This document shows, in pieces, positions 43,965 through 54,135 of a DNA stretch of 64,000 nucleotides. Under the pieces are notes generated by a model. That model ran no database searches and was not told the DNA's origin. It saw nothing but the letters and a program-made list of their open reading frames with translations. Numbering within the stretch: the stretch's first letter is position 1; the number at the start of each line of letters is the position of its first letter. Source of the DNA: Pyrus communis. Lineage: Eukaryota; Streptophyta; Magnoliopsida; Rosales; Rosaceae. The position numbers and the translations under genes were made by a program. The stretch lies in the NCBI RefSeq assembly GCF_963583255.1, contig NC_084816.1, positions 12,573,100 to 12,637,099 of the forward strand, written 5' to 3'.

Positions 43965-44184
43965 CAGCCGGAGTCACCTAACGTGATCTGTACGGTTGAA
44001 ACTAGAGCTCAAATCTCAATCTCAGTAACTAGATCTGCACACGAGTCGGAACCACCTAAAGTGGTTTGTACGACAGGCCTGGGTGTAACATATATATATG
44101 CTCAAGTGCTACGATCATGTGAAGGCTGTACGAATAGTCGCGGGTCACCTACGAGTCGGAACCACCTAGAGTGGTCTGTACGAC
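43965..44184 (+). repeat. Triplicated stem-loop module in solo LTR 2
   Basis: Modules lie at about 43965-43998 (GTCAC/GTGAT), 44045-44074 (ACCAC/GTGGT) and 44155-44184 (ACCAC/GTGGT). Each has a CTANN loop followed by GTACG. The second module has the ACCAC/GTGGT stem, whereas its positional partner in solo LTR 1 (1861-1890) has GTCAC/GTGAC. Confidence 0.7.
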
Positions 44185-45835
44185 AGGACTGTGCACCTAA
44201 CTTGGATCCAAGCTGAGCGTGTGGTGCGGGAGGTGAACATCACGTGAAGGACTATGTCCAACTCTGGGCGGGAGCACTAACACCGGGGGTGCAGGTTATG
44301 AGCTCTCTATGCATCTCAATCACTACTGAATGTAAACATGAATTACACTTACCTGGCACTTACCTGTGCGTCCGCAGCAACAATACATACATATATAAAT
44401 GCAACTAATCACGCATACCAACCGGCAATATAAATATGGCATATAACTAATAAACGTTTAAATCAATTTCTGGGAAAATATAAGTATATAGGTATATACG
44501 GAAAACCAAAAGCCCACTCACTGGTATGTGGAAGGGTCGTAACCCCCCTGCCTCGAGTGACCACGCTCGTCCTCGGGATAGGATTCACCTATATGCGAAA
44601 TAACTACAAAAACGTTAATTTTAAACACATAACCAACCTTTAGAAATAACTTCTCATACAATGCTCAAATGGGGTGTATGAATACACCAACGTGATCTAC
44701 TCAACCTCAGGAACATCCCCATATTTTTAAAATAATTTTTTCACCGTCGCAAGCGCCCCCACGCGCAGGCACGTGCCTGGCACGCTGACGGCGTCAGTTG
44801 ACGCCGTCAGGAATATTCCGTTATCCCTAACGGTAACCGTCAACGGCGTTAGGAATATTCCGTCGTCTTCTCCGGCGAGGCTCCGGCGCCGTCGCCGGCG
44901 CCGGAAAATCGGGAAAACTTTAAATCTTCCTATCTTCTTCGTTTTTCAACCAAATTTCACAAAATTGGTACCAAAATGAAGCTTACAACGAGAGGAACAA
45001 AATCATACCACTTTCAAGTGCTAAAATCCACGAAATCTCACCTGGAAAATCACCCCAACTCCGGCCAACCTCGAAACTCACTATCCCGACGTCCAAAACC
45101 TTCAAACGAACCACCCCGAGCCTCCTAGGGACCTCACCAAGCTTCCTACAAGCTTGAAATTCCCAAAAACATGAGAAATTACGTGTGCATGAACAGTACC
45201 CCAAAATCGGGTATCCCGAGTTCGACGTGAAAACGAAGGTATCCTTACCTGAAATGGTTATGGTTGGACTCCTACGAGCCTCACGAGCATGGATATGTAC
45301 TTTGTTTCTTCGATCTGTGAAGGTTTGATGTGTTTGTGTGTGTGTCCGTACGTTGGAATGGAAAATGGGAAAGGAAAGGGAGCTCGGGACAGGTGCAGGG
45401 ATAGGGAAAACAGTGAGGGTGAGTGTGGAGAGGAGTGTGTGGTGCAAAACCAGCCACAACAAGCCAAAAAGAACAACTACACAACGGAAAATCACGCTAG
45501 GGGCAAAATCGTCTTTTCACGCGTAAGTTTTTAAAATTTTCGGAACGGGCTGTTACATATGTGGAATGTCATGTAATTAATTTTAAAGGCGAGAGCAAGC
45601 TTCAACTGATATATCCATCCTATGGATTGACATATGAGAAAATGTGATGTCAAATCATTTTTAATTATTTTATTATGTAGGTCCCATTAATGCACCAAGA
45701 AAATTTATTATCATTGATTTCTTTTTAAAATGGGTTCTAAAAATATCACTTATAATAAAAAATATATCAGTTGGAAAAAGGGAAAATCTGATATTGCCAT
45801 GTTAGCCATTAAATTAACATTTATAACAAAATCAG

Positions 45836-46060
45836 ATGCTAAATCCTAGGTGGAGATATGACTGTGTATATTTGACATCAAAAATCCTTCTAACCGAAGT
45901 GTTATTTGTTAATTGGATTTGAAGCTTGTGTTTAGAGTATCTCTAAAGGAGATGTCAAAATCCTAGATGGAATGCCACTATGAACATTTGATATCAAAAG
46001 TCTCTCTAACCAAAGTATTATTTGCTGATTGGATTTGAAGGCTTGGTGATTTGGAGTCTA
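45836..46060. repeat. Tandem duplication of about 110 bp inside the candidate MITE
   Basis: Two copies share AAATCCTAG.TGGA, ATTTGA.ATCAAAA, CTAACC.AAGT.TTATTTG and ATTGGATTTGAAG, with an offset of about 115 bp (starting about 45836 and 45951). Confidence 0.75.
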
Positions 46061-46317
46061 ATTTGTGTCAAATTTATTTGTAATTTATTTTAATGGTAGG
46101 TCTCTTATTCCATTAGCATTTCAACCAATAAAATTTTGTTTCAACAATTTTTTTTAATAAATATAACCATTTAAAGCTTTACATTAATATTAATAATAAA
46201 AATATTTGACAATTCAGTTGGAGAAACGCAAAATTTGAAATATGACTTCAAATTGTCACATCAATTATCAATTGAAATTTGACTTTAATAATTTAACATT
46301 TTCATTGAAGATGGTCT

Positions 46318-47357
46318 TGTATTTTTTTAGGTTTAAAGTGATTTTTAAATTGATAAGTTTTTTTGTTTTGTTTTGTTTTTTTTTTATGTGGATTACACAT
46401 TATTAGCTCAAGCAAGAGTCCCAAGACACAAAAAGATATAATGAAACAATGAGTCAGACACAAAAAGATATAATTTTAATATCTTAATGTGTAATATGAA
46501 AAAAAATTAAAATTTTATGACTCATTTGAAAAATCATCTTAAATATGAACAGCATGAAATATAAACTTTTATTTTAATTTTCAAATAAATTTGTGTATAA
46601 TATATGTCCGGCATAGGTGAACAATAATGCACTTCCCAACAAAGACTAAAAGTCAAGTTAGTTGATATTGTTGACCAACCAAAGGTGTTAGTTGAGACAT
46701 CTTTTCGTCTTCTGAATTAATTTTTTCTATATTTCTTTTAAAAGAAAAAAAATGATAAGTGATAGCAAACAACAGTTATTCATTTATTTTGGGTTCAAAA
46801 AGATTATAAGAAATTTCATCTTACTTGTGGCTACAGTCACGTTTTTAATTTACTGAAAATGCGCAGTCCGTGTCCTTACCACTTAATTAATTTTTGTTTT
46901 TGTTTTGAAGAGCAGAAATTGTTAGTGCAAAACACAGCAGACTTGTTCATAAGTAAATAAGGAGTCAACCAGGAATCTGGACGAGAGAAATAAGACTACA
47001 GACTTCCTCCACTTGATCAAAGAAGTTTTCAAACAAAAAAATGTGTTAGCACTAACCAAAAACGATGATGTGGCATCTGCCAAATTATTTAGTGCCCAAA
47101 ATCTTTGTTCGCAATATCATCGCATTTTTGAGTTTCTAATATATTTGGGTTTATATCGAACTTTATGAATTTAAAAGATTTTGTTGCAAAAGTTCATTAT
47201 ATTGTGGTCACTAATTTAAACTATATTTTTATTACAATGTTGAAAATTAAAATTAAAAATCAAAATAGTTAAAAGCTTATTATATAGTTATTATCTTTGT
47301 TCCTCGTTCATGACGACGTGACAATATTTTATTGTATAAACGTTATAATCAAACCAT
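46318..47357. other. Intergenic, AT-rich
   Basis: No coding or RNA gene is recognised. A 19-base block, CACAAAAAGATATAAT, occurs at about 46427 and 46460. Confidence 0.3.
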
Positions 47358-47360
47358 TTA

Positions 47361-47705
47361 GGACTGGTTTGGTATTGCTGTGCTTTGAAAAAAAGCTGCT
47401 TCTGCTGTGCTGTGAGAATAAGCAGCTGTGAAATAAAGCAGCAGATGGTTTGGTAAACTTTTTTGTAAAAATGCTTTTGAAAAAAAAAAAACAGTATTAT
47501 AGTGTTTGGTAAACTTTTATGTAAAACAAATGTGAAAAAAAAGCCAGTTTTTCAAAGCTGGGTTTTGCAGCTTCTTGTTTTTGGCTTTTTCACATCCAAA
47601 ACTGTGAAAAAAAACTGAAGCTGAATGTTTACCAAACACAAAAACAGCTCTCAGCTTTTTTTTATATCAGTTTTTTTCAGAATCATCTCAGTACCAAACC
47701 AGGCC
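47361..47705. mobile_element. Harbinger-like MITE
   Basis: A 345-bp element begins GGACTGGTTTGGTA and ends TACCAAACCAGGCC (inverted: GGCCTGGTTTGGTA), flanked by TTA at 47358-47360 and 47706-47708. The interior is A/T-run rich, with repeated TTTGGTAAACTTTT and AGCTGCTTCTGCTGTGCTG-like motifs and self-complementary AAAAAAGC/GCTTTTTT stretches. Confidence 0.85.
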
Positions 47706-47967
47706 TTATTCTCTTTATCATTATTAAAATATCATATCTCCCCTTTTTCTTTCCCGATCGAGATATTCTCTCAATCGCCTAACAGATTGATTGTCACATA
47801 AAAAATTTGGAGGCTAAAGGCCTCCAAATCAAATGAATATTCTATAAATATTATTTAGATAATGATAGACATAATTAATTTTTCAAATTATAATATTTTT
47901 GTACATTAAAATGATATCACAGGGCTACATAAAAAGGACAAAATGAATTTTGAGGGATGTTCGCAAC

Positions 47968-48490
47968 TAGGGCTGGATTGGGTCGGGATCCTGTACCAAA
48001 TCTCAAAACCCGGATCTTGAACCAATTCATTTCGGGATGAGATCTCAAAAATCAAAACTGAACCAAAATTATGGGATTGTCAAATATTTTTGGGAATTTC
48101 GATATAGTTCGTGACAATTGCAGAAATCCAAATTGCAAAAGAAACCCCAATTGCAGAAATCAAATCCTAGAACAAACCTTAATTGCAAAAACCAAATCCT
48201 AGAACCCAATTTTCACACCCTAGAAATCGAATCTTAATTCGAAACAAAATTGCATAGACCAAAGAAAATTAGTTCGAACCAACCTGGTGCCACTTCTGAT
48301 TATGATACTAGTGAGTTGATGCTTGGGGCCGTCTCTTTCGTCCTCCTTCCCGCTTGCTGGATCTAATAAACCTGATTTGCTTGTTGTTCGTATGGTGGCT
48401 GGAGCAGGATGAGAGGGTATGGTGGGGTGGCCCGAGTCGAGTCTCGAAGAAGGTGGTGGTGGCAAGGACTATAATAATTCAAACTATATA

Positions 48491-48529
<39 letters not shown>

Positions 48530-48717
48530 GTTGGGTCCGGTTCGGGATTCCCGAACAAGGCAGGTTGAATATCAAAACTCGTACTGAAAGTTTCGGTTAC
48601 GATTCTGTATGGGTTACTGAACCGTTGGAAATTTGTCGGTTTGAAAACTTTTTCAATTTCGGGTTCGGAATTTTTCGGTTGGGATCGGAAAATTCTTTAT
48701 TTATTTTTCCAGTCCTA
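47968..48717. mobile_element. hAT-type non-autonomous element A
   Basis: A 750-bp element begins TAGGGCTGG and ends CCAGTCCTA. It is flanked by TTCGCAAC (47960-47967) and TCCGCAAC (48718-48725), an 8-bp duplication with one mismatch. The subterminal regions are rich in TTCGGG/CCCGAA motifs. The central part (about 48270-48475) differs in composition and could be captured sequence, but I do not recognise a source gene. An (AT)n run lies at 48498-48526. Confidence 0.8.
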
Positions 48718-48934
48718 TCCGCAACACGCAATGAGAGGTACATAATTGGAAGGTAGAAGCCAACCTGGACCATTTCTCATCGCTAGCTTTTCAGTCAACA
48801 CAAAAGAAAACGATTCATTCAACACTTGACCTCATTCACCTAGTTATTTAATATTATTATTTATTAGTCCGTATTTACACGCCCTCTCCCCTCTTTTATC
48901 CAATTTCCCAGAACCATCCCCCCGCCCTCTCACC

Positions 48935-48968
48935 CTCTCTCTCTCTCTCTCTCTCTCCCCTTTATAAA
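48935..48968 (+). promoter_or_regulatory. CAF1 core promoter: (CT)n tract and TATA box
   Basis: A CT dinucleotide run (48935-48957) directly precedes TTTATAAAAC, with TATAAA at 48963-48968. The ATG lies 86 bp downstream, so the expected start site is about 48993-49000. CT-rich (Y-patch) elements near plant core promoters are well known. Function is inferred from position only. Confidence 0.65.
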
Positions 48969-49053
48969 ACCCACCTCTACACTCTCCGCTCCCACCAACA
49001 AAATAAAATTATAAAAATAAAAACCATTTTCTCTCCAGTTATTTTTCTCCGAC

Positions 49054-49905
49054 ATGTACGGCGACCAAGATCCGACGACTCCGATCCAAAAGCCCATCGT
49101 GATACGTGAAGTCTGGGCCCACAATCTGGAATCCGAATTCGAGCTCATCCAAAACGTCATCGACGCCTACCCCTTCATCTCCATGGACACCGAGTTTCCC
49201 GGCGTCGTCTTCCGGCCCCCCGTCGACCTTACCAGTCCCGACTCCCGCCAGACCCTCCGGCCCTCCGATCACTACAGGATTCTCAAATCCAACGTCGACG
49301 CCCTCAGCCTCATCCAGGTCGGACTCACCCTCTCCGACTCCCGCGGTAACCTCCCCGACCTCGGCTCCCCCACGCGCTTCATCTGGGAGTTCAACTTCAA
49401 CGACTTCGACGTCGCGCGTGACCCCCACGCTCCCGACTCCATCGAACTCCTCCGCCGCCAGGGCATCGACTTCGACCGCAACCGCTCCCATGGCGTCGAC
49501 TCCTCGCGCTTCGCGGAGCTGATGATGTCGTCGGGACTCGTGTGCAACGACTCGGTGAGTTGGGTCACCTTCCACAGCGCCTACGACTTCGGGTACCTGG
49601 TGAAGATTCTCACGCGCCGGGACTTGCCCAGTGGCTTGAACGAATTTCTGAGAATTCTGAGAATCTTTTTCGGAAATAGGGTTTATGATGTCAAGCACAT
49701 GATGCGGTTCTGTAAGAGCTTGTACGGCGGGTTGGACCGGGTTGCTAGAACCTTAGAGGTGGACCGGGCGGTCGGGAAGTGCCACCAGGCCGGTTCAGAT
49801 AGCTTGCTTACATGGCATGCCTTTCAAAAGATGAGGGACGTGTACTTTTTGCATAGCGGACCCGAGCAACACGCTGGAGTATTATATGGACTGGAAGTAT
49901 GTTAA
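49054..49905 (+). CDS. CAF1: CCR4-associated factor 1 (CAF1/POP2) deadenylase
   Basis: Encodes a 283-aa, intronless CAF1, the DEDD-family 3'-5' exoribonuclease that removes poly(A) tails within the CCR4-NOT complex. Catalytic residues visible: Asp45 and Glu47 in ISMDTEFPG, Asp178 in SAYDFGYL, His244 and Asp249 in [24 protein letters not shown] is the usual region before the last motif. Length matches plant CAF1 homologues of the 9/11 type (about 280 aa). The coding 5' half is very GC-rich, common in intronless plant CAF1 genes; it makes long chance frames on the other strand. The start is chosen because the frame begins there with [20 protein letters not shown], 86 bp after a TATA box. Several plant CAF1 genes are stress- or wound-inducible; that is family knowledge. 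The gene looks functional. Confidence 0.96.
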   Translation: MYGDQDPTTPIQKPIVIREVWAHNLESEFELIQNVIDAYPFISMDTEFPGVVFRPPVDLTSPDSRQTLRPSDHYRILKSNVDALSLIQVGLTLSDSRGNLPDLGSPTRFIWEFNFNDFDVARDPHAPDSIELLRRQGIDFDRNRSHGVDSSRFAELMMSSGLVCNDSVSWVTFHSAYDFGYLVKILTRRDLPSGLNEFLRILRIFFGNRVYDVKHMMRFCKSLYGGLDRVARTLEVDRAVGKCHQAGSDSLLTWHAFQKMRDVYFLHSGPEQHAGVLYGLEVC

Positions 49906-50268
49906 TTAAAATTTTGACAAAAAATACAAGTATTTTAATTAATGTGAAAGGGGAAAGAAAACATAGTTGTGTCTGTAAATTCTATCTATTGCGGTCCTAA
50001 TTGGGGCAATTTGTTTAATAAGATGAAAAATTCTTTTTAATTCAGGAAACTTTGCTAATGATCCTAGTATTTTTAAGGGAACTTTTATGAAAGGTCTTGA
50101 GCTAAGTTTATTTTAATAAAAAATCATGTTATAATTTTATTTAATTAAAAAGACTTAAATTTTAATAAAAATGACAAAAGAATTTAAATTTTAATGAAAA
50201 ATACATCATTTTAATATTAAAAAAATTAAAAAAAGAACTTTGACATGCAGACCTACGCGTCCTTTTAC
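49906..50268. other. CAF1 3' flank
   Basis: Likely 3' UTR at first, then AT-rich sequence. No exact poly(A) site can be assigned. Confidence 0.4.
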
Positions 50269-50412
50269 AAATTGTTTATGAAACTTTCTACATTGTTTAT
50301 GAAACTTAACGGTGCTAAACTATTTTTGAAACTTACTACATTGTTTATCAAACTTACGACACTGTTTATGAAACTTATTACACTGTTTATGAAACTTAAC
50401 GATACTACATTC
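50269..50412. repeat. Tandem repeat of TTGTTTATGAAACTTA units
   Basis: Six degenerate copies of a roughly 22-24-bp unit (consensus about ACACTGTTTATGAAACTTAC) occur in a row. They create a spurious Leu/Lys-rich frame on the plus strand and an Asn/Val-rich one on the minus strand. Confidence 0.85.
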
Positions 50413-50524
50413 TTCTCTCTCCTCTTCTTGAATTTTCTTGGCACATTCTCACCTTCCAAACACATTTTCTTCTTCTAAACCAATTATTTAATTTTCTTCT
50501 ATTGTTCACTCATCTGCGGCTTGA

Positions 50525-51043
50525 TTTTTTCCTCCACCAAATGCAAATGTTGTGCCCTGCAAACACAACACTTTTAATAATGAAAAAGTTGGGCACTATG
50601 GTGTGAGGTACAAGGGGTGTCTCAAGAACCATGCAATAGCCATAGGAAAGACTACTACAGATGGCTGTGGCGAATTCATGCCTAATGGAAAAGAGGGCAC
50701 CATAGAAGCCCTCAAGGGCCTCAACTGCTCTGACTGCAGCTGCCACAAAAACTTCCACAGAAAATAAGTTGAAGGTGAGCAACATCAGCAGCTTTCCTCT
50801 TGGGATCATAATTTCCATCATACCATCAACAGGGCGGTTGGAGTTGGGAGCAGGAAATTCTTATTAAATCATGGAAGAGAAAGAGGACATCACAAGAGTT
50901 TACCAACACTACCCCAATACCCCCACCAACACCAAATGATAATGTCTAACGACAATATAAGGATGCGAATGGTGGAGATAATGTCTAACTACAACATGGG
51001 GATGCGAATGATGGGGTCCATCCCAAATCAGTCTGATGAGTAG
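50525..51043 (+). pseudogene. Zinc-finger-homeodomain (ZHD/MIF-type) pseudogene
   Basis: One frame runs from 50525 ([14 protein letters not shown]) through the ZF-HD dimerisation domain: [35 protein letters not shown] and [13 protein letters not shown], with the expected Cys and His spacing. TAA at 50765-50767 stands where Glu is usual. The same frame then stays open for 91 codons (VEGEQHQQLSSWDHNFHH ... KSLPTLPQYPHQHQM), the family's linker, to TAG 51041-51043. No ATG precedes the domain in frame, and no DNA-binding homeodomain follows. ZHD and MIF proteins are plant transcriptional regulators that dimerise through this finger. The missing start, the nonsense codon and the missing homeodomain point to a truncated pseudogene. 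A spliced, short MIF-like gene is a less likely reading. Confidence 0.8.
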
Positions 51044-51870
51044 GAAGATCATCATCATCGTTGTCACAGTGGCGGATTACATATTGACACAAGTGTATGG
51101 AAATCGTAGGCTTTATTGATCTTCAACTTCATTTGCTTGAATCAATAGGATTTTGAGGTCCGTTTGGATGTTCGGAAATTGGAGATTGAAACAGAGTTGA
51201 ATTCTAAGAGATTTGAAGAGACATTGACCTTCGATTGGAAAAAAGACTACCGACTGACGGTTTGAAAAATTCCTTCCTCATATTGTTCTTCTTTGTAAGT
51301 GGTGGACCACGTATTGACAGAGGTGCAGGGCTTGCACGTGCTTTTGTTAGGTATTTTTTTAATTTTTCTCTTTCTCTTATCCTTATCATTAAATAAAGTT
51401 AGTGGGTGGTTTTTGGTTAAAACTCAAAGTTTTGAATCCCTTTTTATTAGTTTTTTTTTTTATTTTCAATGGGAGATGCATAATGTAGTAAATATTGGGA
51501 AAACTATTTCTAGAATATACTTTTAATACTTAATTATGTATTGACACAACACTTTTTAAACATTTCAAGGAGAGATAAAATTTTAAACACAGAGGATGAC
51601 ATCATGGGCCCTTATTTTTTTTTTGTTAGAATGAAAGTTACGAAATTATCCTTCCGTCCGTTTAAAAGCATGGCTGACAGAGAGTACTAGCTTCAGATTT
51701 AGTCGTTCTTATTCGAAATCGTTCAATTTCTGTTTGTGTTCCCTCTATTGATGGTTTATGTTTAGATTTCAGCTTGAGTTTTATTATTTGAAGTTTTGTT
51801 CTGATTTCATATGTGTTGTGCGATTTTGAATTTGTTTTGATTTAGATTTTGAACGAGTTTGGAGGAGAGG
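51044..51870. other. Intergenic, no recognisable gene
   Basis: Contains oligo-T runs and short frames only. The phrase ATTGACA(C/G)A recurs (for example 51082, 51312 and 51541) without clear meaning. Confidence 0.3.
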
Positions 51871-51872
51871 GG

Positions 51873-52050
51873 TCAATCCCTAAGAAACATTAAGAATTTC
51901 AACATTATTAACATTTATGTAAAATGAGTTTGTAAAGAATCAATTTTTATGCATAATTAGTTTGTGATATTGTTGTGTAGGGGTTGGTGGGAACCTCCCC
52001 TCAAGAAACAGTTAAGAATTTCAACATTACTAACATTTATGCAAAATAGG
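51873..52050 (+). repeat. Duplicated AAGAATTTCAACATTA block
   Basis: The block CCCT(C)AAGAAAC..TTAAGAATTTCAACATTA(T/C)TAACATTTATG occurs at about 51880-51920 and 52000-52040, with a third copy at about 53532-53572. Degenerate (A)ATCAGTTTATACA repeats follow (52110-52245). These may be subterminal or internal repeats of the adjacent MULE. Confidence 0.7.
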
Positions 52051-52279
52051 TTTAAACATAATTAGTTTTACATAAAAAAAAATGTATGCATATGTCTAAT
52101 TATTTGTGTGTAGAATCAGTTTAAGTATTGTCATTGTGTTTATAATATATGTGTAGAATTAGTTCATACAAAATCCATTTATACATAATCAATTTATACA
52201 TTACTTTGTACAACATCAGTTTATACAGAATCAATTTATGATTAATTTATTTATTTATTTCTTTTATTTTTATGTGTAA

Positions 52280-53390
52280 ATTATGTCTGTTGTTAAGGTG
52301 TTGAAGTGTGTATATGAAATGGTGTAGTAGTTGTGCCACTTTATCCGCATACTAGTTATGAGGATTTGTGTGAGCAATTAAGTTCTAGGTTTCCTACTTT
52401 GTTTCTAGGATAGTTTTCCTTGAGATACTCATTATACCGTGGTGAAGCAAACTGTTTGTTAGAGTGCAATGAAGATATTTAGACTCTTGCATTGGTGAAT
52501 AATTTGATTTCTAATCCAATTGTTGAGGTTTATGTTCATGAGAAGAATAACATATCTATAGTTTCTACTAGTAGTGTGTCGTCCTCTTATTTAAGTGAAA
52601 CGATTAGGACTAGATATAATAACTAATACTTGGGAAAATATGGTTTTTAAGAACCTCACCATTATGCAACAAATAAGTGGTAGAGTTATATTTCTTACGA
52701 GGGTCAAAGTTATGAAAATGGTGCAATTGAGTTGTGTAGAAAACTTATACAATATTCTATTGAAGTTGGGTTTGTTTTCAAGTACACTAGGATTGATTGA
52801 AAGCGTATTACTGCTATTTACTCAAAGAAACTGTTGGAGGGGTGTTAATGGCTTGTTCATACTCTTGTGCAACAACCTAGTGTTTGTTTCATCATTAAAA
52901 AAAATTAAATAATATTCATACTTGCATTGGATGTATTCATCAAAAGGAGAATAAAATGTTTGGTCCTTCTGTTTTATCCCTTTTGTTGGTTACCATGTTC
53001 GTTTGAATCCATCTATTAAGGCAAAAGAGGTTATGGGGGAAATGAAGGAGAGTTATGATCTTGATGTTAAATACCATGTAGCTTGGTGTGGTAAATAGAT
53101 TGCATGTAATGAGGTTAATGGTGATGAAACTCTCTCTTAGAGATGTTTGCCTTGGTACCTTGATGAGTTTGTGTGTGCCAATGATGGATTCTTATGTTCT
53201 CTAGAACTTGATAAGGATACTAGTCGGTTTGAAAGGTTATTCATATCTTTTGATGCTTGTATTAAATGATTATGATGGTGTAGATCAATATTGTTCCATG
53301 ATAGAACGTTTTTGAAGGCCAAATATACTGGTAATTTTCTTAGGTGTTGTGCGAAAAATACAAATAATGGTAAGTTTTTTTAATGTAATA
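52280..53390 (+). pseudogene. MULE transposase-related N-terminal remains
   Basis: Broken frames include PLYPHTSYEDLCEQLSSRF, a stretch around 52670-52790 reading GAIELCRKLIQYSIEVGFVF, and NPSIKAKEVMGEMKESYDLD followed by VKYHVAWCGK. The pattern (PB1-like start, MuDR DNA-binding region, then K-A-x-x-x...Y-x-x-x-W motif) is that of MuDR-type transposases. Stops and frameshifts are frequent. It is upstream of a clearer fragment at 53690. Confidence 0.62.
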
Positions 53391-53446
53391 GATTACAGAT
53401 TCAGTTTATTGTTTTTATAGTTTTAATATTGTTTATTGTTTTGAGT

Positions 53447-53525
53447 TTTTTTTTTTTTTTTTTTGGTGGGGGGGGGGGGGGGGGGGCGGGGGAGAGATGG
53501 GGGTGGGTGGGTGTGTGTGGTTGGG
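53447..53525 (+). repeat. T19 plus long G-run (G-quadruplex candidate)
   Basis: A run of about 19 T is followed by about 20 G interrupted only by GGT and GCG, then GGGGGTGGGTGGGTGTG and GGGGGGACC. The strand asymmetry is extreme. Four or more G-tracts of at least three lie within 60 bases, enough for G-quadruplex folding. Confidence 0.8.
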
Positions 53526-53689
53526 GGGACCCCCTCATGAATAGTTAAGAATTTCAACATTATTAACATTTATTTAGACTTAGTTTTCTATTTTTTGCAG
53601 AATTAGTTTTGTGATACATTTTTTATTTATCTTGTGTTTTATACTGAGATTTTTCTTGTATGTTATGGTATTGTGGACATAGAAATGAA

Positions 53690-54135
53690 GACAGTTGGAT
53701 GTGGTTTCTTCGATATTTGGCTTGAGTATTATTAAATCATCAAAGAAGGAAGATCACATTCATTATGGACTGATATCATGGGCTTTTGAATGCTATTTGG
53801 AAATACTTCCCTACTGCTTCTCATGATTTTTGCATTAAACATTTGAGGGAAAATTTGGAGAGGCGGTGTGCAGGTAATAAGTTTTTGAAGGATCAATTGT
53901 GTGATTGTGCATATGCATGTAGTGTTGAAAATTTTGATAAAACTATTCTGAAAATGAGAAGTGTAAATGGAGATATTTCTGATTCATTTTTAGGGGCAAT
54001 CGATGGGATGAAATGAGTAATTCAATTGCAGAATAATTTAATTCAATGATTCTTGAAAAGCATTGCATGCCTATCTTGAATTTGATTGAATCGGTTAGGG
54101 GAGGGTTTCTGAAGTCTAGACTTAGTTGTTTTTGG
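53690..54135 (+). pseudogene. MULE (MuDR-like) transposase fragment
   Basis: The frame 53786-54016 reads NAIWKYFPTASHDFCIKHLR, then ENLERRCAGNKFLKD and SVENFDKTILKMRSVNGDIS. This matches the MULE transposase core region around the C-x-x-H motif (HDFC-I-K-H-L). After a stop and frameshift at 54014 the downstream frame has FNSMILEKHCMPILNLIESV, the N-S-M-x-L-x-x-R block. The upstream frame has a D-R-like motif lost to mutation. Inactive. Confidence 0.85.

Larger units (their letters stand above)
43419..45557 (+). mobile_element. Solo LTR, gypsy-like family, copy 2
   Basis: A 2,139-bp element, TGACACACCCCGACC ... GGGCTGTTACA, with perfect TATGT duplications (43414-43418 and 45558-45562). It is colinear with 1230-3432: shared blocks include AACCTGGAGGGGCGCAAAAC, GTGTGGTGCGGGAGGTGAAC, CGGGAGCACTAACACCGGG, CACGCGCAGGCAC and GGCGTTAGGAATATTCCG. 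It contains no coding region; the 170-codon minus-strand frame at 44983-45495 is considered chance. Confidence 0.83.
43385..46317. mobile_element. Candidate MITE carrying solo LTR 2
   Basis: The left end GACCATCTTCAAATAAGATG and the inverted right end (GACCATCTTCAATGAAAATG read on the minus strand, about 46298-46317) form plausible terminal inverted repeats. With the solo LTR and one TSD copy removed, the left part joins directly to GTGGAATGTCATG. The interior contains two diverged copies of a roughly 110-bp block. No clean target duplication of the MITE itself was found. Confidence 0.55.

Noticed and set aside
44983..45495. 170-codon minus-strand frame and overlapping frames
   Set aside because: It lies inside solo LTR 2, with low-complexity His/Thr stretches from GTGTGT repeats and no known domain.
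49039..49698. 219-codon minus-strand frame
   Set aside because: It is antisense to CAF1. The high GC content of the coding strand removes stop codons from the opposite strand.
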